NCBI GenBank assembly: GCA_904066235.2
Contig: CAJFCV020000003.1
Location: 248,001-312,000, forward strand
Direction of reading: 5' to 3'
Source: Bursaphelenchus xylophilus
Taxonomy: Eukaryota > Nematoda > Chromadorea > Rhabditida > Aphelenchoididae
DNA: 64,000 nt
Of this stretch, positions 38,406 to 49,321 are shown piece after piece; the first letter of the stretch is position 1, and every line of letters begins with the position of its first letter. The notes under the pieces were generated by a model. It saw only the letters and a program-made list of their open reading frames with translations. It was not told where the DNA came from and did not search any database. The translations under genes were made by a program, and so were the position numbers.

Positions 38406-38880
38406 CCAAAATTAACCCTGCACTGGGTTTTCCAAATCACTGCACATCGATTTTTGCAGTGGTTTACGCCTCATCGGCGAAGATCGAATGCAAGAACTTC
38501 TGTGACCACGTTTATATTATACTTGGCCAGGAGTCGAAATTTTCCAAATTCTTGCGGAAATTCGCTCCAAAAACGGGTATTATCTGCTTTACCACGTTAG
38601 ATCTGTTTCCTGCTTCAGATCTACAGCTGTTTTGTCTTTACTGCTCAGACACAAACACTGTTTCTTTCAGAGTTCCTCTTTCTGCTATCGAGGTTCTGAA
38701 TTCTGGAATTTCGCACCTGCTTGTAGCGAAAAACCAGGTCAAATCCCAACCTTACTGCTGGAGGGGATCTGACTCAGATTTGGCCGTTTCTGCTTTTAGC
38801 TCAAATCTGATTTCCTTCGGAATTACTGCTCTTCCTTGGGAAATAAAAAACACGATCGGTACACGAACGAAGAGTGGCCG

Positions 38881-38896
38881 CCGTTAGTGGTCGCCA
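38881..38896 (-). other. Primer-binding site of the LTR element
   Basis: On the minus strand TGGCGACCACTAACGG starts two bases after the LTR end. The BEL/Pao relic at 45603-47859 has TGGCGACCACGG in the same position, so both probably use the same or a similar tRNA primer. Confidence 0.75.
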
Positions 38897-38898
38897 AA

Positions 38899-39435
38899 TG
38901 GGAACGTGGTTGGGTCCTTCCTCCAGCCGATTCCAGGTCCCTACTACTTCCCCGATACCAGTGGGACAACCACCCAACTGATCAACTCCCCAAACGCCGA
39001 ATCCAACAGTTACAGTCGATAGTTTATTGATAGGCCGCGAGCACAATACAAATAAGATACCAACAGATCCAATATTCCAGCGGGGCCAAACGCACGACCG
39101 CTTTCTAACCTTCCATTCCAACCCCCCCTCTTCTTTCGTCCTTCCGCCCACGTTCTCTCTCACATTAGGCTGCTCGTTATCGTTGCGGGACCAAATGAGG
39201 GCCCAGATGCGGCTGGCTCCACACGCCCCTCCCATATGTTGACGGCGTCCTCGACGTCACGTTGAGTTGACGTTGTTCGGTGCTGATTGTCACTGGCTTG
39301 ATTTGACTTGAACTGGTTGGGCCGGGCTCGAACGGGTGGGAAATGGCTTGATTGGACTTGATGTGACTTGAACTGGCGCGACGGGTGTTGACATGAAACG
39401 AGGGTAAAGTTAATGTAAAAGTCCCTAAAATCCCA
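38899..39435 (-). repeat. 5' LTR of the LTR element, 537 bp
   Basis: On the minus strand the repeat starts TGGGA and ends TCCCA, a TG...CA inverted pair. It carries a 250-bp middle part missing from the other LTR. Confidence 0.8.
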
Positions 39436-39645
39436 AAGCTGGACAAATCCACATCATTTTCCCGACAGACTGACCTGTCGCCAACGCCATATTTGCAAAA
39501 ATGCAAAAAATTTTTAAATCTGCCAATGGGAAGTCTTTCTCTTCTTCGTAAGTTTTCTCAACGAAATTTCGTCGTCTTCTAATTGCTTTGCAATTCATCG
39601 CCAACTGTGACGGGTCCTTAAACGAAATCGGAGAATTCACTTATA

Positions 39646-41139
39646 CTGCACGTCAAAAGTTTGGAACAGGCCAGATCTTCTTTGCGGCTTGAGATGGGAG
39701 TTTCATTTCTTTTTTATTAGAAGCTCCATGTATTAAGAACCTCAATGAACACATAGCCATGGAAATCAGAAAGCTCGTTGAAATTTAAAAAAAAAATTTT
39801 AAAAATAAGTGCGTCAAAAGTTTGGAACAGCTTTTGGAAGGTGATTATAAACTTCGGGATGGAGGCAGGTATCCTCGCATTTAGTGTTTCTGGATGATGT
39901 ATGGAATCGGCATGCCAATGGCATACTGATTTTCATCGATAAACCCAAAATGAAAAAAAATGCTTATTGAGCCAAAAACTACGGTCAAATTTGGGAAAAA
40001 AATGAATTTTTTGGTTTGGGTTCTCTATGTTATCGGTGTGTAAGCGTTCTAAGATATTTAATGTGGTCGCACAATTGTACAAGGGCACTCAGACCTTCGC
40101 ATAGGAACTATATCCGCACAGCATAATTTATGAAAATTTTGATTTTTGCTATGAATCTTTATTTAATGTATTTTATATTTTTTATAGAGCGGCTTGGAGG
40201 CTAATTGGCTTTGACACCGTTATCGTTGAATAAAAAGGTGTCTTTAAGAAGCAGAACCTGGCCACTATTTGCAACATCAAGGCCACATCTTTAAAAATAG
40301 CGGGTATATGAAATGTTAATATTCCCATATTTTTTACCTTGGATTTGAAGCCGCTGCATGGCTCAAAACTAAGTGCCTTTATCGTTATCACACCGATACA
40401 CTATTGTATACCAACTCTCCGAATTATCACGCCACAAATCCGGGTCAGATATGAATATTGATTTTGGGGACAAAAATTTTTTTTAATATCTGAAAGATGT
40501 GGCCTTGGATGTTGCAAGTAGCGTGGGTTTTTGTTTCTTGAAGACACCTTTTTATTCCACGATAACGGTGTTAAAGCCAATTAGCCTCCAAGCCGCTCTA
40601 TAAAAAATGTAAAATACATTAAATAAAGATTCATAGCAAAACTCAAAATTTTCATAAATTATGCTGTGCGGATATAGTTCCTATGCGAAGATCTGAGTGC
40701 CCTTGCACAATTGTGCGACTACATTAAATATCTTAGAACGCTTACACACCGATAACATAGAGAACCCAAACCAAAAAATTCATTTTTTTCCCAAATTTGA
40801 CCGTAGTTTTTGGCTCAATAAGCATTTTTTTTCATTTTGGGTTTATCGATGAAAATCAGTATGCCATTGGCATGCCGATTCCATACATCATCCAGAAACA
40901 CTAAATGCGAGGATACCTGCCTCCATCCCGAAGTTTATAATCACCTTCCAAAAGCTGTTCCAAACTTTTGACGCACTTATTTTTAAATTTTTTTTTTTAA
41001 ATTTCAACGAGCTTTCTGATTTCCATGGCTATGTGTTCATTGAGGTTCTTAATACATGGAGCTTCTAATAAAAAAGAAATGAAACTCCCATCTCAAGCCG
41101 CAAAGAAGATCTGGCCTGTTCCAAACTTTTGACGTGCAG
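39646..41139. mobile_element. 1.5-kb palindromic Tc1-type element in GT2
   Basis: CTGCACGTCAAAAGTTTGGA and its reverse complement form the tips of an almost perfect palindrome with arms of about 740 bp, flanked by TA (39644-39645, 41140-41141). The symmetry centre is close to 40393. Host exon 1 of GT2 is interrupted at this point. No complete transposase; the open frames on the two arms mirror each other. Confidence 0.88.
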
Positions 41140-41410
41140 TATACTTGCAGTCGCGGGTGATCAGATAAAAGCAAGTAATAGTAAAAAGACTCGTCCATAT
41201 TACCAGGAACGTGAGGAATTAGAATTGTGTGGCTTCCAGCTTTCTAAACATCGCGTTTGACAAGGTTGCGAAGCGATGTGAGGATAAACAAACCCGTAAT
41301 CCGGATACGAACAGGGTCGGGCTTTGAACGTATCGTTAGTTAGCAGAAGGTCGCTTGATTTTATGCGGCAATTCATTCATGCATAACATGGGAAGAGCAT
41401 AAGAAGTAGA

Positions 41411-42190
41411 TTAAAAAATATAATGTTTGAAAACCAAATTATGGCTAAAGGTAGAATAGGCTTTTAGCTTTATTGTAATAGTATAAATTTCGAACCAGAA
41501 ACATCGAGTTCCACCAAATTTTTATGTTGTACTTGCTTCACGTATTTGGCCACTCGGTCAAGCAGCTATTCCTTAAAATTAGTCCTATTTTCATGGCATA
41601 ACCTAGTGGCCAGTCCTAAACCTATACCTGTCCATTTTTTGGCGAGTTTGCACAAAAAAAAAGGAAAATCGACTTACACTATCCATGGTACAACAAACCT
41701 CACTACATTTCAAAATTTGGTGCTTTATCCGAGCAGAAAATGGGAAATCTAGACATCAAATCGAACGGGGCAGCCTGCTCTCGGTAAAAATTCCCTTTTT
41801 GGACAAATTCCATCTTGTCTTCATTCAGAAATTATATCTTGAACATTGACGAAAAACAAAAAAAAACTCGAGAAGAAAATCCTTGGTCAACTGTTCCCCC
41901 GAAACCCTGCACCGAATTCCGAAATTCGGTGCCGACTTAGGGCTTCGGTGCAGACTTAAGACTTTGTGCACCGATTTCGAAAAACGCGCGTTGGGTTTAT
42001 CAGTCTGTCGGAAAAATAACGGCGGATCGTCGCATCAAAATGTCTTGCCTCGCCGCTCGCGCACGAAATCCCCAGTATTTTCACGACAGACTGATAGAAA
42101 AAATGCACCGGATATCGGAATTGGGTGCCGAGAAAAAATCGATTTGGGCGTTGACTTTTTTGTGCACCGAAAATCGCGATTTGGGAAAAG
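41411..42190. repeat. Segmental duplicate of 53903-54620
   Basis: The two stretches match over their whole length with scattered differences (TTTGAAAACCAAATTATGGC to GTGCACCGAAAATCGCG). No convincing gene is visible in either. The join AAGAAGTAGATTAAAA at 41409 is the empty site for the 4-kb palindrome of block 3. A partial CAGTCTGTCGG MITE sits at 42001-42097. Confidence 0.8.
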
Positions 42191-42199
42191 AAATTATAC

Positions 42200-42499
42200 G
42201 GGGCTAAGGTAGTACAACCCCCCAGTCCACTTCAGCCCCCCATGACCCAGTACAAGCCCCCTCCTTCCATCTGAACCACCTACTCGGGATTGGGTTCTCT
42301 CGGCTACGATCATCGCTGCCTGAACCACAAGAACGAATTTGGACGGTAACTGGGGGTTTGAGCTAAAACGCCGGGGGCCATTTTACTCTAATTTGCATTT
42401 TTTGTATTATTCTAATTTTTTCATTATGAGGGATGTGAAATGGGCAAAACACTGGGGGTTTGAACTACCTTTCTTGGGGGGCTGAACTACCAAAGCCCC
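42200..42499. mobile_element. 300-bp GGGGCT element with 8-bp target duplication
   Basis: GGGGCTAAGGTAGTACAACC and its inverted partner (GGGGGGCTGAACTACCAAAG ending GCCCC) are flanked by AATTATAC (42192-42199, 42500-42507). The block-3 paralogue near 54610 lacks it. The 8-bp duplication suggests hAT, but the tips differ from the others here. Confidence 0.85.
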
Positions 42500-43085
42500 A
42501 ATTATACTCTTATATGACCACCTATATATAACCTGGACGCTATAGGTTTTATCAGTCCGTCGGGAAAATATTAGCGGGCTGGTGGCCCATCACCGCTCTG
42601 CGACGGCTAGCCGCAGCTGGACATCTGTTGCGCGACAGCACCCTTTTTTCGACGAGGCGAAGTTAGCTGCGACGTCCCGCCAAAATACGTGGCTTCGGTT
42701 TCAACAACGCCAATGCTAACCTCTATTCCTTCTGACTTCTATATTTGTAAGATGAAGAGAGTTGCATGAAATCCTCGTGTCTCCGAATCTTCCAGTATCC
42801 CATCTGTGCAGTCCCTCCTCGGAATAGAGCGTAGACTTACCGTCATTGTTCGAAGAGGAGTCAAGTTCACGTAGTTTGAGCGCAACACCCATCTCATTCG
42901 CTGGTCTTTGATTACTACAATCTTTTTTGGGCGTTTGAATAAAATGATCATTCTACATACACATTCCGCATGCTATGACCTCAGCAGACGTTCCGCTGTT
43001 TTGAAGGCTGCGCCTTCCAAGTTAACATGTGATCAAACAAGGTGCTTTTACAAAGGCTTTAAAGACATCCAAAATCATTTATTGA

Positions 43086-44637
43086 ATGTTAGACCATCGG
43101 GCCATGTGGCTGTGTCTTTTTGTTCTCTCGTTGTGCTTTCATCACGGCAATGCCGTCATTCCGGCGTTGGACCTCACCGACGCCGAGATCAAGGACTTGG
43201 CGCAGAAAATGAGAGATGCGGACGCGGAGAAGCCCAAGTTCTGCGAGTTCTACGTGGATTTTCAGGGTCATTTCGATGGTGGAGACACTGACTACGCCCC
43301 GAAACCGTGAGTTCATTGTCACAAATAATATCAGTCTGTCGGGAAAATAACGGCGGATTGTCGCAGCAAAATTTCTCGCCTCGCCGCTATCGCGCACCAA
43401 ATCCCCAGCCGCGGCTTTCAGTCGCAGAGCGATGATGGGCGATTCCAAGGCGCGACGATCCGCCGTTATTTTCCTAATAAGCACAATGTCGCTACGCCCA
43501 CGACACAATTCATTTTTTTGGTGGCAACGCGATTTTCGTTGCGACAGAGTGCTCATTATTTTCCCGACAAAATGATAGAGTTCAATATATTACATCTTGC
43601 AGGTTATTCAAATGGACCCGGTCTTCCATTTTGTCGCAGCCCAGCTACAAAGCCCTCCTGGATTTGGCGCCCTTGTTCAATCCGCAGACCGGAATCGCCG
43701 AAGACAACAGTCCGGCCAAGCAGCAGAAGGAGAGGGCGTTCATTATGGCCGTCTTTAGCAGTGGTCCCTTCACGCAACTGATCAATGTCCTCAGGAGCAA
43801 GAATCATCCGTTCGCCAAGAGCCCCGACACCCTCAAGCAGTCCATGTTCGAGCTGTGGTTTGGGATGTTCTCCAGAGCCAAGGGAAAGTTGGATTCCTCG
43901 GCTTTCGAGCATGTTTTCCTCGGCGAGGTGTGCATAATATTATATAATGGGCGTTCTGTCACATTGAAAATCGCGTGGCTAAAGTGAAAAGCAATTTGAT
44001 TTTATCGCGAAAAAAGTATATTTCCTAGGCGGCGATGCGATTTTCAATATGGCACAGTGCTCATTACTTTCCCGATATACTAATAGCTCTTTTTAGGCCA
44101 AGAATGGAGAAGTCTCGGGGATGCATAACTGGGTGGTTATGAACAACCTCGAAAATGGTCCAAAGGGCGCCCTTGACTACAGAGGATTCATCATCAAGAG
44201 AGCGGTAGGCCATGTCGCCCAACGATCCCACTATTTTACAGGATATCATTGCATCGGCAAACTTTAAATGGGGCAGTTTGGTGAAGAAGACGGGAAGTTT
44301 CTTGATTGGGACGTCGCCGGCGTTCGACTTTTCGCTTCTTACGATGTGTTTCTTGGCCAGAAGGGGAAATAAGAAGTGCGAAGTGAGTTGTGGCTTGTAT
44401 TAGTACTACACGGCTCAAGAAGTCCTGAGAAATTTGCGCTTTATGAAAATTCTAATAGCATTGACCGCTAAAAATTTTTAGACGATAATTGATGGATGCC
44501 CTGTGAATGTGCAAAGCTACGACCTGAACCAGAATGGGCGAGACTTCATTGGGACCGTCTATCCGGAGCCCGGCCCTTCGGCTCCCACCTGTATGGCCAA
44601 CTTCAAGCAACGGGCGACGCTCTCCAAACAGGGATGA
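43086..44637 (+). CDS. Secreted poly(U)-specific endoribonuclease, EndoU family (copy B)
   Basis: Exons: 43086-43306, 43603-43927, 44097-44204, 44242-44382 and 44482-44637, 951 nt in phase, 316 aa. The inner ATG at 43104 begins directly with the signal peptide [17 protein letters not shown]. Catalytic histidines are predicted at 177 (EHVFLGE) and 192 (GMHNW), and a lysine at 233/234 before [13 protein letters not shown]. An N-terminal [13 protein letters not shown] helix is typical for the family. It is about 95% similar to copy C by eye and clearly closer to it than to copy A. Intron 1 carries two nested MITEs. No disabling change was found. EndoU proteins in worms are secreted or lysosomal RNases; the substrate here is unknown. 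Confidence 0.9.
43331..43576. mobile_element. Nested CAGTCTGTCGG MITEs in EndoU-B intron 1
   Basis: A GGCGGAT-subfamily copy (43331-43475) replaces the left end of an older GAGCAC-subfamily copy whose right half runs to 43569. In EndoU-A and -C the older element is complete. Confidence 0.8.
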
Positions 44638-44860
44638 GCTCTCTGGGCGACCATTTCTAGATAACCTTCTTATTTTTCAAATCCACGCAGTTTTTATTTG
44701 GAGAGAGTAAATAGTTGAAAATGCAATGCACTTTTACCCAAAGACTAGTAGGTCTAATCATGATGTGAAAATTTTTTTTAAAATCAGCGTTGCGCTTTGA
44801 TCACTTCAATTTCCCAGACAACTCCATTTTTTACCTCAAACCGCAAACAGTTACGAAGGC

Positions 44861-45091
44861 AAAAAACAAAAATGCACTGTGCACCGCGAAAAAACCTTTG
44901 TCGCGCGCGTGCACAGCGCATTTTTCTTGCTTTTGCACGGTGCACCGGCCATTATGATCCACTCTGCACTGCGCAATCCTTTGCACAGTGCAATTGCTTC
45001 TGGCGATATTCCAGTTGCACAGTGCAAAATTTGGGTTTTTTGCACGGTGCGGCCCACGACAAAAAGTCCACGCACTTTTTTAAAAATCGTA
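44861..45091. repeat. GCACTGTGC-rich repeat downstream of EndoU-B
   Basis: At least seven GCAC(T/G)GTGC or GCACAGTGC words lie in 230 bp, ending in AAAAGTCCACGCACTTTTTT. It is the empty-site counterpart of 31225-31590. A MITE follows at 45092-45240. Confidence 0.75.
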
Positions 45092-45602
45092 GTATCGCGC
45101 TGTCGGGAAAATAATGAGCAGATTGTCGCTGCACCAATCGCGTCACTGAAGTGAAAATCAATTTGATTTTATCACGAAAAAATTATTTTCGATGCGATTT
45201 TCGCTTCGACAAAGTACTCATTATTTTCCCGGCACACTGGTGTTTTTAGCCTTACTATATCGGAAAAGCCCCAACTCATCAAACGTGTAATTGTTCAACT
45301 GTTCCCTTCGCCAACGGGCCAATCTCTTCACCGACACTGCATGCATATTGTTGGCGCCATCATTAGCTCGTAAAATTTGAGTCAGTTCATAATTGGTCTT
45401 GATCAAGATGTCGTGATTCTGGAAGCAGCATTTTGATGTGACAGAGTTGTTATACCAGCCTGTCCGAAAAGTAATGAACACTTCGTCGCATCGAAAATCG
45501 CATCACCGAGAAAATGAATTGTGTCGCGGCAAAATCAAATTCCTTTTCCCTTGAGCGAAAAGCCGCGGCTTGGGATTTGATGCGCGATAGCGGCTTATTT
45601 TC

Positions 45603-45808
45603 TGTCAAGACTTGTTAGCTATGAGTCGAGGTATAGGATGGCCCCTAACTTGCCCTCTACTCCTAGGATTCACTACCCCCTGATAACCCGGGGACACAAC
45701 TAGAGGACTCTGGCAATAAAACTGTTGACTCACGCAAAATTGTTACATTTATACAATTTATCGGCTGGTTTGCGCAAATTCCTGAGAATTCTTCACGGAA
45801 TCGTGACA
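45603..45808 (-). repeat. 3' LTR of the BEL/Pao relic
   Basis: 206 bp, matching 47586-47859 except for a missing block of about 70 bp (GCGGAAACTTCCAACAGACT to AAAGCGGTCGATCC) and point changes. Confidence 0.85.
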
Positions 45809-45970
45809 ATCCGGGCCTGGCGTGTTGCTTCCACTTGTTGGGATCTCCGGGGGCGCGCCACATCTTTGGTCTCCTTCTGGCTGAGCTTCTTAATGGGGAA
45901 CAACATCTTTACTGATCTGATGTGACGGGAGATGGTCTTCTTGGCATCCGTTTCCAACACCACTTCTACT

Positions 45971-47195
45971 TAGACATGGCTATCGGGCCGGCCCGGGCCG
46001 AAAATTGCGGCCCGGCCCGCGGGCCGGAACAGGTCGGCCCGGCCCGGCCCGTTTCAATTTTTCTTCGGCCCGGCCCGGCCCAGCCCGCGGCCCGGCCCGG
46101 GCCGGCCCGGGCCGGCCCGAATTTTCAGAAACAATGAAAAACCTTCCTTCGATTAGACATGAAATATTTTTCTTTATTATAACAACTAACAATAAATTTT
46201 TAAAGCAAAAAATTACCAACCAACGCATAGCCTTTTTAAAATTAGTCAAAAAATTTCCAAGATCCGTTTTCAGGCTATTGAAAATTGCCTTAAGATCAAT
46301 GTTATAAATTCAGTCAAGGGGGGCCCACGTTCATCAAATTTTTCGTTAGATTTTCAACTTCCAGATGACAGTGTTGCTTCACACAACTACTTAGTTTTGT
46401 TTAGAAAGATGTCGATTACGTTTTTTTGAGTGGTTGTTCAAAAAATTACTATAAACACTAATATGCATTACAACTTACAGGGGAAGTACCCCAAGTGCGA
46501 CGCTCACATTTAGATCGAAAGTCGGCGAAAATTTAGGACTTTTTGCCGAATTTCGGCACGAAAAGTTTCATGCCTATTTCTACCGTAAATGATAATGTTT
46601 CTACAAAAAATCAAAATTTTCCGCACGAAACTGCCAAAGTTATGGCCAAAAAGCGCTTTTCTCTCTGACCGCTCCCGTTTAGCGTGCTCTCTCGGCGGCA
46701 AAAATCGTTCGATATCTCGGCGGCGCCTGCAAAGCGCGAGCTAAAACTTTCAAGAATTGAAATTTAGTCTATTCCCGACGTGTGTGCAAAATTTAAAAAA
46801 AATCTGAGCGTCGCACTTGGGGTACTTCCCCTGTTAATACATTTTACTATTAAAATTATTTATTATAATATTAGTCATTTTTGAATACTTCCGTGCTTTG
46901 TTATTATAAAATTGTGCTTACTGTGAGAAAAATATAGTCCCCATTCTTGGCTTTGCGTTTTAATTTTATTGGCAACCCAACTTTTCGCTTTGAGATTCAA
47001 AGTTTTAATTTTGCCGGGCCGGCCCGGGCCGAAATTTGCGGCCCGGCCCGCGGGCCGGAAGAGGTCGGCCCGGCCCGGCCCGTTTCAATTTTGCTTCGGC
47101 CCGGCCCGGCCCGAACACCGGCCCGGGCCGGGCCGGCCCGAACACCGGCCCGGGCCGGGCCGGCCCGGGCCGGCCCAGCCCGGCAGCCAAGTCTA
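45971..47195. mobile_element. hAT-type element with 8-bp target duplication inside the BEL/Pao relic
   Basis: TAGACATGGCTATCGGGCCG and CGGCAGCCAAGTCTA are flanked by CTTCTACT (45963-45970 and 47196-47203). The AT-rich core matches that of the 29001-30331 copy. A PIF-like MITE (46478-46833) is nested in it at the region where the 29001 copy holds its Mutator-like element. Confidence 0.92.
46478..46833. mobile_element. PIF/Harbinger-like MITE, flanked by TTA
   Basis: CAGGGGAAGTACCCCAAGTG and its reverse complement bound 356 bp, with TTA at 46475-46477 and 46834-46836. It is nested third-level: MITE in hAT in LTR element in GT pseudogene. Confidence 0.88.
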
Positions 47196-47203
47196 CTTCT
47201 ACT

Positions 47204-47584
47204 GGCACTTCATCTTTGGTCCTCACTCTGTCTACCCTCGCAATCTCGTATTTGGGGCCGTGTGGCTTGTCGGACGAGAACACTACTAGATCCCCCTTAC
47301 CGAATTCAGGAGGAGCCACTACGAAGTGTTTGGATTTCTGCGTTATCAACGTTTCGAGATACATGTCATTCCATATGGCTTTCACTTTGGCGACAAAGTT
47401 CTGAGTTTTGGTGTAGGTCTGAGCCAAAGTTTCAGGGGAATCATGGGGACTAGGTGAGTACACTTCTTCTAACTCAAATCTAGGAAGCAACAACGGTTGG
47501 CGTAGAGGAGACAACATATTCATTGGGGTCAAGATTATGGGGGATTTCGAATTGACTATCGTAAGAGGTCCTGCCGTGGTCGCC
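47204..47584 (-). pseudogene. BEL/Pao integrase C-terminal remnant
   Basis: The frame from 47584 gives GPLTIVNSKSPIILTPMNML, the characteristic post-integrase segment of BEL/Pao polyproteins. It continues to FGKGDLVVFSSDKPHGPKYE and IARVDRVRTKD, the small beta-barrel region at the integrase C-terminus. Its ATG overlaps the primer-binding site, which shows that a deletion fused the leader directly to the 3' end of pol. The hAT insertion ends it on the other side. Confidence 0.75.
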
Positions 47585-47585
47585 A

Positions 47586-47859
47586 TGTCAAGACTTAGCT
47601 ATGAGTCGAGGTATAGGATGGCCCCTAACTTGCCGTCTACTCCTAGTATTCACTACCCCCTGATAACCCGGTGACACAACTAGAGGACTCTGGCAATAAA
47701 ACTGTTGACTCACGTAAAATTGCGGAAACTTCCAACAGACTTCACAAAAGTATCGTTATTTCACCAACGAGTGACCGAAAAGCGGTCGATCCATTACATT
47801 TATGCAATTTATCGATCGGTTTATGCAAATTCCTGAGAATTCTTCACGGAGTCGTGACA
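47586..47859 (-). repeat. 5' LTR of the BEL/Pao relic, 274 bp
   Basis: Nearly identical to the other LTR where both are present. It ends CA on the minus strand, immediately followed by the TGG of the primer-binding site. Confidence 0.85.
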
Positions 47860-47879
47860 TTTCCCGACAGACTGATTCT

Positions 47880-48105
47880 AGTCGTTCCAGAAAGTGCGTA
47901 GACTTTTCGTCGCAAATTTTCCGCACTATGCATTTGTTCTTTTGCACCGTGCATTTCAAAGATCGCCGCGACGTAAGCTTTTTTCAACTGAGTCGCCGCG
48001 AATTTTGGGCGCGCGACAACAATTGCACAGTGTAAAAGGAAGAAAAATGCACTGTGCGGCGCGAAAAAAGTCTACGCACTTTCTGGAACGATTAATATTC
48101 TAGTC
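47880..48105. mobile_element. CTAGTCG-type MITE with internal GCACTGTGC motifs
   Basis: CTAGTCGTTCCAGAAAGTGC at the left and GCACTTTCTGGAACGATTAA at the right are inverted. Between them lie AGACTTTTCGTCGC/GCGCGAAAAAAGTCT and GCACAGTG/GCACTGTGC words. It is related to the 5112 copy. Confidence 0.75.
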
Positions 48106-48404
48106 TTTGTTTGCATCGCGATTTCTCACTTACCTCCGACAAAAAGACGTATTTCCATTCCTTCCTCGTGTTCATTAACAATCTCAGGCCGTGATATTGA
48201 GCTATGAATATGTTCCGACCCATTGAGCTCATGTCAAACTCTTCTGCCGCAACTAACATTCTCAAATCAGTTGGCTAGAGAGCGCAGCCGGGTTTTGAAG
48301 ATTTCGGAAGCCTTCGAATCAATGACAAAACAGTAAAAGTTGTTTGGACTGTAGTGAGTTGAAAGCTCCATCTCCAGCCAGGTGTAGTCCTGAAAGAGCT
48401 GATT

Positions 48405-48545
48405 CTGTCGAGAAAATAATGAGCACAATGTCTCTGCGCCGGTCGCGTCGCTGAAGTGAAAGGCAATTTGATTTTGCGCGACACAATTCATTTTCTCGGT
48501 GGTGGTGCGATTTTTGAATAACGATCATTATTTTCCCGACAGACT
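48405..48545. mobile_element. CAGTCTGTCGG MITE beside GT3 exon 2
   Basis: Same place relative to exon 2 as the 19192 copy in GT1, so it was inserted before the duplication. Ends CTGTCGAGAAAATAATG / CATTATTTTCCCGACAGAC. Confidence 0.8.
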
Positions 48546-48759
48546 AAAAGCGCATAGTAAAGCCCTGATAATTTATCGCGGCCTCAAATCTGAAAAAATG
48601 ATTTGTCGCTGCGAAAATAGGAACCGCGCTGCAAAAAATAAATGCACTGTGCAAACGGCGTTGTTACATCGAAATGCACTTATAGCATTTTTTGGGCTTT
48701 TCGCAGCGGCGCGCAAGCCGCACTGTTCAAATTTTCCGGACTTTTGCGCCGAGTAGTTT

Positions 48760-49130
48760 CAGTCTGCCGATAAAATAATGAGCACAATGTCGCTGCGCCG
48801 ACCGGGTCAATTGGTCGCAACAAAAATTGTGGATTTGTCGCAACAAAATTTCTCGCTTCGTCGCAGTCGCGGATCAAGTCTCCAGCCGCGGCTCGCCGTC
48901 GCAAAATGATGATGGGAGATTCCAAAGCTCGACAAATACACATTATTTTTCCGACAGACTGACCTGTAGCCAATGCCATACTATCAGTCTGTCGAGAAAA
49001 TAACGGCGGATCGTCGCGCCTCGTCATCGCTTTGCGACTGCAAGCCGCGGCTTGGGATTTGGTGCGCGATAGCGGCGAGGCGAGACATTTTGCTGCGACG
49101 ATCCGCCGTTATTTTTCCGACAGACTGATA
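48760..49130. mobile_element. Two CAGTCTGTCGG MITEs in GT3 intron 1
   Basis: The first copy (48760-48963) mixes the ATGAGCAC and ATGTGGATT subfamilies and so looks recombinant. The second (48984-49130) is a clean GGCGGAT copy. Confidence 0.8.
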
Positions 49131-49321
49131 GTCCGTTCGTAAAGTCGCTGGAATGTTTTCGGCGACACGCACTCCGCGAAACCGAAAGTTCACTTTGCAC
49201 TGTGCAATTTTTGGCTTTTTGCACTGTGCAATAGGCTTTTTCGAGCTGTCGCTCGCACCCTGAGTTTTCTTGCACAGTGCACGTCGCCGAAATCATTCCA
49301 GCGACTTTACGAACGGACTGA
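49131..49321. mobile_element. AGTCCGTTCG hairpin MITE with central GCACTGTGC motifs
   Basis: AGTCCGTTCGTAAAGTCGCT and its exact reverse complement bound 191 bp. The centre has TTTGCACTGTGCAATTTTTG, TTTTGCACTGTGCAATAGG and TTGCACAGTGCACG. Termini differ from the other MITE families, but the centre is shared with them. Confidence 0.8.

Larger units (their letters stand above)
34858..38516. mobile_element. TIR DNA transposon, 3.66 kb, inserted in the LTR element
   Basis: TATAAACGTGGTCACAGAAG and its reverse complement start inverted arms of about 300 bp. The flanks are TTA at both ends (34855-34857, 38517-38519), which would fit a PIF/Harbinger-like 3-bp duplication, though TA-rich flanks make this uncertain. 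Subterminal arrays of a 42-bp unit sit in both arms. The interior has a minus-strand set of acidic exons (35492-36410) and a plus-strand captured amino-acid-transporter pseudogene (36961-37540). Confidence 0.8.
32046..39435 (-). mobile_element. Nonautonomous LTR retrotransposon with nested TIR transposon
   Basis: Direct repeats of the same sequence lie at 32046-32332 (internally deleted by about 250 bp) and 38899-39435. Read on the minus strand the right LTR ends TTCCCA. Two bases later comes TGGCGACCACTAACGG (38881-38896), a convincing tRNA primer-binding site beginning TGG. A purine tract GAGGGGGGAG (about 32350-32359, minus strand) precedes the 3' LTR. Only one ORF (32365-34296) is carried and no reverse transcriptase or integrase is present. 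The 3.7-kb element 34858-38516 is inserted between leader and ORF. Flanks show no clean target duplication, so the locus was rearranged afterwards. Confidence 0.85.
31768..41270 (-). pseudogene. Core-2/I-branching glycosyltransferase pseudogene (GT2), broken by two insertions
   Basis: What remains is exon 3 (31768-31933, ILIKTNYELIQILRAYDGAND visible), a 35-bp scrap of exon 2 near 32003-32037, and two parts of exon 1 (39516-39645 and 41146-41270). Exons 4-6 and most of exon 2 are gone. An LTR element (32046-39435) and a 1.5-kb palindromic Tc-type element (39646-41139) separate the parts. It is the block-2 duplicate of GT1. Confidence 0.88.
45603..47859 (-). mobile_element. Internally deleted BEL/Pao LTR retrotransposon with nested hAT element
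   Basis: LTRs at 45603-45808 and 47586-47859 begin TGTCACGA and end CTTGACA on the minus strand, and the element is flanked by TTTC on both sides (45599-45602, 47860-47863). The target was the TTATTTTCCCGACAG tip of a MITE. TGGCGACCACGG follows the 5' LTR directly. The only coding remnant is the C-terminal end of a BEL/Pao integrase. The internal region without the hAT insertion is only about 540 bp. Confidence 0.85.

Noticed and set aside
41546..42212. Gene in the duplicated stretch 41.4-42.2 / 53.9-54.6 kb
   Set aside because: The two copies differ by frame-breaking indels and no frame is conserved between them.
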